A stretch of DNA of 64,000 nucleotides from positions 21,577,946 to 21,641,945 of the forward strand of contig CM043969.1 of assembly GCA_014529385.2 (NCBI GenBank). The letters are read 5' to 3'. Positions 58,771-64,000 of the stretch are shown in pieces (the first letter of the stretch is position 1; every line of letters begins with the position of its first letter). Source of the stretch: Adiantum capillus-veneris. Its lineage: Eukaryota; Streptophyta; Polypodiopsida; Polypodiales; Pteridaceae. The notes below the pieces were generated by a model that saw only the letters and a program-made list of their open reading frames with translations, had not been told where the DNA came from and did no database searches. A program made the translations under genes and the position numbers.

Positions 58771-61426
58771 TATACCTGAAGTTATGAAATTTGTTTATCG
58801 TGTTGTCCATTCATCTTTCTCCCCCCTCTTTCTCTCCTAATTTTGTGAAGCACACTAACTTATGTTAATCAAGTGGGAGTGATTAATTCAATTGATAACA
58901 AAAGTGTAGGCCACGTACACATTGTTGCAAGATAAAGCTTGAAGAAACTAACATAGGTGCTACCATCTGGTAAAATGTGGACACACTTCACTCTGTTAGG
59001 CCCATGCCTCGACAAAAGATGTTGTCCATGTTTAGCTTCTCATCTCAGAGAGTGTTTGCTTTACATGGAGGCACATGCATAACTTTAAGATGGAGCATGC
59101 CCTTTGTAGTTTCATGTTTATCCACATAGATAGCTAGTTCATGTTTTAATATCACGCTTTTTATGTTTCCAAATCTTAAATAATGTTCTTTAATTCTTAT
59201 TAACAAGAAAAACAAAGGGAAACACCAAAATTTGAATGTTTAAGCACTAAAGCGGGATTACGTAATAAATGGGGTAATTTTAGCAGCAATAATCACGATA
59301 ATACCAGAAATATTATGCACGGTAATATTTGAAATGCAAAAAAGAACTCCCACCTCCTCTCTTCTCTGCCCAACCCATTTGGACTCTCTCTCTCTCTCTC
59401 TACAAAATGTTGTAAGAGGCCGTGGTAAACAATTTGAGATTTTCATGAGTGTAGTGGGAAAAAGGTGCCTTTGGTATCCACTCTTATTGAAGTTGAGAAG
59501 CTAGAATTTAAGCATGTTCTCATGCAAGGTGAGTGCTTGGGAGAAACAAAGGAAGAGTGTCCCCCAATAATCTCTAATCACACCATACCAGTGCTCAACT
59601 TAATGACAGAATAGTAGATGATCCTTCCTATCCAGTTTGGCTCATGACTGGGCTTGAACCGGGTGCCGTTTCATAGACTCTCTCCTTTAAGTTACATGAG
59701 CTGCAAAAAAATAAACTATTGTAAGTGCCAATTATGGGACACTCTATATGCATATGAGAAATTTGTCAAACAAAAGTATGCAATGTAAGAGATGGAATTG
59801 ATGGGTGCTTCAAGGAAAAAATGTAGCACATGTGACATCAAAGGTCGCAATAGCTTCCATGTTTCCAAGAAGGGCTTTCAATGTAGAAGCTTACCCACTC
59901 ATGCCTCATTGTGCTCGATGCGTGAATGTCTTTTGAACAACCTTCGTCACTTCACTAGACTTAAAATACATAGACTTCAACACTTATGCTCACCTATACC
60001 AGCATGAGCGACACAAACATAAATATGATCAACTCGTTCAACGTGAGCAGTATTCAGAATATCTACGACTCTTAGACCGCATATATTATTACTTGAAGCT
60101 TTGGGACTAACATTTCACTCATTTAGTGGCTTAGCTACCCAACTTTGACTTTTATGCCATGTATTTTTATTGGTGACTTGGACGTACTTGGTCAAGTCCA
60201 AAAACCCACTTCCATAGGTTCTTGATATTTAGGCCTCTTTCTTTGTTTTGGTCTTTAAATGACACCATTTTGTTGAGTACGTTTACATAGTTCTGCTCCT
60301 CTTTATTTGTCTGTTGTATGTGGACATTGCTTTGGAAAACAGGTTGTACTATTGTAGGAGGTACTGATGGAGCTTTTGCTTTATCTCCCATGAGAAGCGG
60401 TTGTAGATGTGTGTGGGTTATCTGTGATTGAGTTTCCATAAGAAATTTTGGAATCCATGTCTAATGTTGTCTTCTTGTGATCGTCTTTTGCATTTTCCCC
60501 TTTTGCTCGATGACTTGATGGACACTCGGCTTTGGTAGGAATATTGGATTATTTATGTTGTAGAAGCCTTGCTTCTGTAGTAGAAGACAAGGTATCCATC
60601 TAGAGGTTGTAGCATCCTCAATTTTGGATGGCTTATGCTGGTTCGTTGCGATTGATTGCTTTTGGGTGGAGCTATATGCCACATTACTAATCTTAATTGT
60701 TCTAGGTTGCGCTACTACTTTTGGTAACCATATGTGGGTGCTACCTTCATAAAATGCTTGCAATTTGAGTAGGTTGACTGGAATCATCCGCTGCTACTTT
60801 ACATGTCTTTGTTGGGTCGCTTTGTTGAAGTTTAAATTGGGACCCATACTTGCCGCATTTGTTGTCTCTTTAAGGTCTCTTCTTTGGCTTTCTGTGGTTG
60901 TTCTTTCTCCTACCTTCGGTGTTTTTCTTCTTTTGATAGCTCGGTTTTATCTTTGTAGAATTTTTTTCTTGAGGTGAGAAGGTCCAAGATATTACATTAG
61001 GCTTTTTGGTCGAAACATTCTGTTTCCTTGGATGTTTCCATTGAGCCGTGATTGACTCATTTGATGATACCACCCTATCACTTTTTCTTGTTGAGGTCTG
61101 CCTTATGAATTGTGTATCCAAACTAGGTAGTTGACTTTGATGTGCTCTTTGGATGCCAACACATGGTTGATTCTTTTATTCTTCCTTTGAAGGCTTTTTT
61201 GTGATTGAAAGTTTGGTTGATACACTTTTGCTTCGATTTACATTGCATTGTCGATCGTTTGGCTTTTGATGTTGTTAGCAGCACGCTAACACGGATACCA
61301 TTTTTTGGAGTTCTCATTGTAAAAACACTTATTATTTTGATAAATTGAGAATGTTGTAACTCCTATTTTTTAGATAAACCTTGTAATTGATGAGCCGGGG
61401 CTACAAGCTTCTAGATTGTATCAACC
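58771..61426. other. Unassigned region, no supported gene
   Basis: On the minus strand, 61317-60167 holds four long frames (two share one frame) rich in Lys, Ser, Thr and Gln, possibly a decayed gag or host exon, but with no recognisable motif. The rest is AT-rich. A SINE-like piece lies at 59640-59705. Confidence 0.5.
59640..59705 (-). mobile_element. tRNA-like/SINE-like fragment
   Basis: On the minus strand, GCAGCTCATGTAACTTAAAG (A-box-like) is followed by GGTTCAAGCC (59660-59651, a good B box). The spacing is tRNA-like, but the acceptor arms do not pair by eye. Confidence 0.45.
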
Positions 61427-62194
61427 TGTCATTACCCCATCTATGGTAGAACTCCCAGATTATTAGTTTTGACCACCAAAAACCTTGGCTAAGGTATAAA
61501 AGCCAGTATTTGTAAGTTATTATTAAGTTTTGGATAATGAAATACACAGCGCGAGCTAACGACGCTCACTTCTCTCCTTCTCGTGCTTCCTACTCCCTCC
61601 CCGGTTGTCACATTGCAGTCGTGTTTGTTGCATTGCAACCGCAAGTAAGAGCTCTACGCATTTACGTAAACACATCACAGTAATTCATAGCTTTTGGCGT
61701 CACTGACCTGTGGCTTAATTCCATCATAAGTAGGAATTTACAATTCAAAATCAAAAACTAAGCATAGGCAGGGTATTGGGGCAGTATTGCTAAGCATTTA
61801 GATGCATTCTGCATAGAAAACGACTAGGTCAAAAATCCACTGCTATTAATAATCACGATTTTGGCACTTGACTCAAAGTGGGGTTTGAGACCATAAACAT
61901 GTATGCTTAGGTCTTATAAACTTGTCCTAGAAGCTTCTTTATTTTTGGATGCCATTTGATACTGTAACGAATGTGATTTGTTTGCCGATGAGCGATTGAC
62001 TTTTGGTGATTTCAGTCACTTGAGTGTAGCTTTAGTTAAATACGATTTGTTAGTTGTTTTTTGAGAGATTGACAAACTCTTGTAGCCTCTATGCACTAGT
62101 CAAGTCACGTTTGTCCCATGGATTGACAATTTAATTGTGGTTCTCGTTATAACTGCAATAAAATAGAATAGTGAGGTTAGACACGCGTCCCACA
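61427..62194 (+). repeat. 5' LTR of a Tat/Athila-type element (boundaries tentative)
   Basis: The right end CCCACA (62194) is fixed by the adjacent primer site. The left end is placed at TGTCATTACC (61427). A TATA-like GGTATAAAAGCC lies at 61494-61505. Only one LTR is in the window, so the left boundary is a guess. Confidence 0.55.
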
Positions 62195-62214
62195 TTTGGC
62201 GCCACTGCCGGGGA
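62195..62214 (+). promoter_or_regulatory. Primer binding site, TTTGGCGCC type
   Basis: TTTGGCGCCACTGCCGGGGA closely matches the primer site used by plant Athila and Tat elements, immediately after the CA end of the LTR. Confidence 0.85.
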
Positions 62215-62739
62215 TCGAAGAGACCTAAACTAGGGAAAAACAAGAGCGTCTTGTGAAGTTATCCTTTAACTTCCTCTAGGATCTCCTAGAGTTAAAAACT
62301 TTCTTTTAGAAACCGCATAACCTAAGATTGTCATCTTTTGCTGTGTAGAGGTAGCTTGGAAGTAATTGTACTAGTCGAGTGCCTTTAAGACTATAGGATT
62401 GTAGGATTAGAGTAGAATTCTGAGGATGATTGATAGACGAGACAAGTCTTAAGATCAATGCTCAGGAAACCTTAAAAAACAAGAAAACGAGTGTTTGTGG
62501 ACACTTTTCACAACTCCATTGTATGAGAACTTAGGAGTAGGGTAAGTAGGATCCGAGGTGGATTTTAAAACATTGCTCTCTCTGAAAGAATCAAGTGTGA
62601 GTTGTTATTTGAAGTTGCAGAATTTTAGGTCTACGGCTAAAAGTAGCACAAAAAGACTCCAAACCACTCAATTCCACTAGAGAGTAAGTCTAAAAGTTGT
62701 CTGAACTAATGGGTAAGCTCAAGGACACTTTCAGGAGTT

Positions 62740-63890
62740 GGCCAAAACTCATATTATTTACGTTTTCTTGAAATTTTAGGCCAAATTAAGTTTTAACTTG
62801 ATTCATAGGCTTAAAATAAATCATAAAAGGACTGTCCTTGAAAAAAGTACAAAAATTGGGTCATCTCAAGCCTGAAGTTAATAATCGCGATTATTAACTT
62901 TCAACTCAAATTTGACTTAGGTTCATACCATTGACTCATTGCATGTGTAGAAACACTTTTGTAAAGACACGGAAGATTTGGATCACCAAACTGGCAAAAA
63001 ACTGGGTAAAAACTAAAGTTTGTACTGACTTTTTGAAACTTGAGTATAAATTGGGAAAAAAATTGTCCAAACTTGATGAAATTTGATTCATATGCTTGTA
63101 TTGATGTGATAAACATGTGTACATGCTCATTTGACCAAAAAGATGCAAACAGTTGCGAGTTGTAAATAATCGTGACTATTTACATCTGCCGCATTTTTCA
63201 AGTTTTTGGACCAAGTTGGCATACCACTAGCTTACCATGTTGTGATAAGCCTACAAACCAAATTTGGTAAGATTTGGATCATTGGATTGGAAATTGTGAC
63301 CAAATTTGCAAAGTTAGTCTTCGGATAGAAAATTGATGACCATTTGACCAAAACTTGTCCAATCTTGTTGAAACTTGGCTAGAGATCTTAACTTGAGGTG
63401 CTTAACAGATCTGTGTCAAATTTGGGACAGAAATTTGCAAAAATAGAGCTGGAGTAAATAATCACAATTATTTATATCTGCTTCAAAACTTGAAAGTTTT
63501 GCAAATTTGAGTATTTCACAAGGTCAAGCATATCAAGTAGACCACACAAATCAATTTTGGTGAAATTTGGATCACAAAAGTGAGAATTAAGCCAGATTCT
63601 TGAAATGAGATTGTGCGGACACAAAACAGTTGATAAACTTGAATAGATCAAACTTGTTGAAACATGTCCAAGGACCTTAACAGGTTGTATACTTGGCAAA
63701 ACAAGCCAAAAATTGCAAAAAATTGGCAAGAGTAAATAATCATAATTATTTACTATACTGCTACACAGGGATACCAGTTTTGATTTTTGAACTTGTACAA
63801 TGTTAGACCAACATAATACAAAGCCACCGGGCAATTTTGGGTTCAATCCGATCCAAATTGGTACATTTTCACTTAGTGTCCACATTGTAG
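62740..63890. repeat. Diverged tandem repeats (about 285 bp) with palindromic cores
   Basis: Four AT-rich palindromes are centred near 62888, 63174, 63465 and 63743 (spacings 286, 291, 278). The first is a perfect 26-bp palindrome (62875-62900, core ATAATCGCGATTAT). The others have one to two mismatches. Between them, phrases such as AAATTTGGATCA and TTGAAACTTG(G/T)C recur in the same order. Confidence 0.8.
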
Positions 63891-63940
63891 ATTAATCCTT
63901 TGATTTTTGCCAAAGTCCCAGGGATAAGCAACAGAAAGAA

Positions 63941-64000
63941 ATGGAGGGGCTTGGTGAGTTGCTTACAAAATTAACAGATGCATGCAAAGCAAAGGATGAG
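63941..64000 (+). CDS. Probable gag N-terminus, cut by the window end
   Basis: ATG at 63941 opens MEGLGELLTKLTDACKAKDE, open to the last base. It is the first open ATG after a long leader and primer site, where gag is expected. Too short to identify by sequence. Confidence 0.4.
   Translation, partial: MEGLGELLTKLTDACKAKDE

Larger units (their letters stand above)
62195..64000 (+). mobile_element. Internal leader of Tat/Athila-type element, running off the window
   Basis: 1.75 kb of non-coding leader between the primer site and the first ATG-led gag-like frame. 62700-63890 is built of diverged repeats of about 285 bp. Confidence 0.7.

Noticed and set aside
59640-59705. Functional tRNA gene
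   Set aside because: Promoter boxes look tRNA-like, but acceptor and anticodon stems do not pair by eye, so it is listed only as SINE-like.
60167-61317. Minus-strand Lys/Ser/Gln-rich frames as a host gene
   Set aside because: Three different frames, stops between them and no domain. Could be decayed gag, not provable.

Overview
This is nuclear DNA from a seed plant, probably an angiosperm. The evidence is a three-exon WRKY transcription-factor gene with the plant-typical intron inside the WRKY domain, plus CACTA (En/Spm), Ty1/copia and Ty3/gypsy (chromovirus and Tat/Athila-type) elements, tRNA-derived SINEs, and very abundant (CT)n, (GA)n, (CA)n and (TA)n microsatellites. Nothing bacterial or organellar was recognised. 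Most of the window is nested transposable elements. The only host gene I can support in full is the WRKY gene.

Layout. 1-15632: a plus-strand Ty3/gypsy chromovirus (5' LTR cut by the window edge, 3' LTR complete), whose gag is split by a 7.7-kb CACTA transposon (1847-9581) with matching 12-bp termini and a 3-bp target duplication. The CACTA carries a six-exon tnp2 transposase gene and a three-exon tnpA-like gene, both on the minus strand. All predicted exons join in frame, so it looks potentially autonomous. It also carries a broken fragment of a host heavy-metal-associated (HMA) domain gene. 15633-22728: old, unassigned DNA containing a relic of an unusual reverse transcriptase with a Penelope-like pattern (about 19862-20914). 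22729-28319: a young minus-strand Ty1/copia element inserted in an AT microsatellite. 28320-31540: microsatellites and a decayed gag on the minus strand.

32607-37460: the WRKY gene (minus strand, about 583 aa). Its 3-kb second intron holds SINE pieces and a poly-C-centred foldback, and diverged direct repeats flank its last exon. 38080-38365: a 12-bp minisatellite beside a SINE-like copy that carries the same motif. 40482-50513: a degenerate plus-strand Tat-lineage LTR element with two homologous small ORFs ahead of gag, an additional archaeal-type RNase H, and no reverse transcriptase.

50560-58770: an old plus-strand tnp2 pseudogene broken by two later insertions, a minus-strand deletion derivative of a chromovirus (50774-54950, perfect AACTA target duplication) and a solo LTR (55451-57036, near-perfect ATGAT/ATGAC). 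61427-64000: the 5' end of a Tat/Athila-type element (LTR, TTTGGCGCC primer site, a leader made of about 285-bp diverged tandem repeats with palindromic cores, and the first codons of a probable gag).

Insertion order can be read from the nesting: the CACTA is younger than the chromovirus it interrupts, and both LTR insertions at 50-57 kb are younger than the tnp2 pseudogene. No tRNA or rRNA gene or CRISPR array was found. All splice sites, domain names and lineage assignments are by eye.
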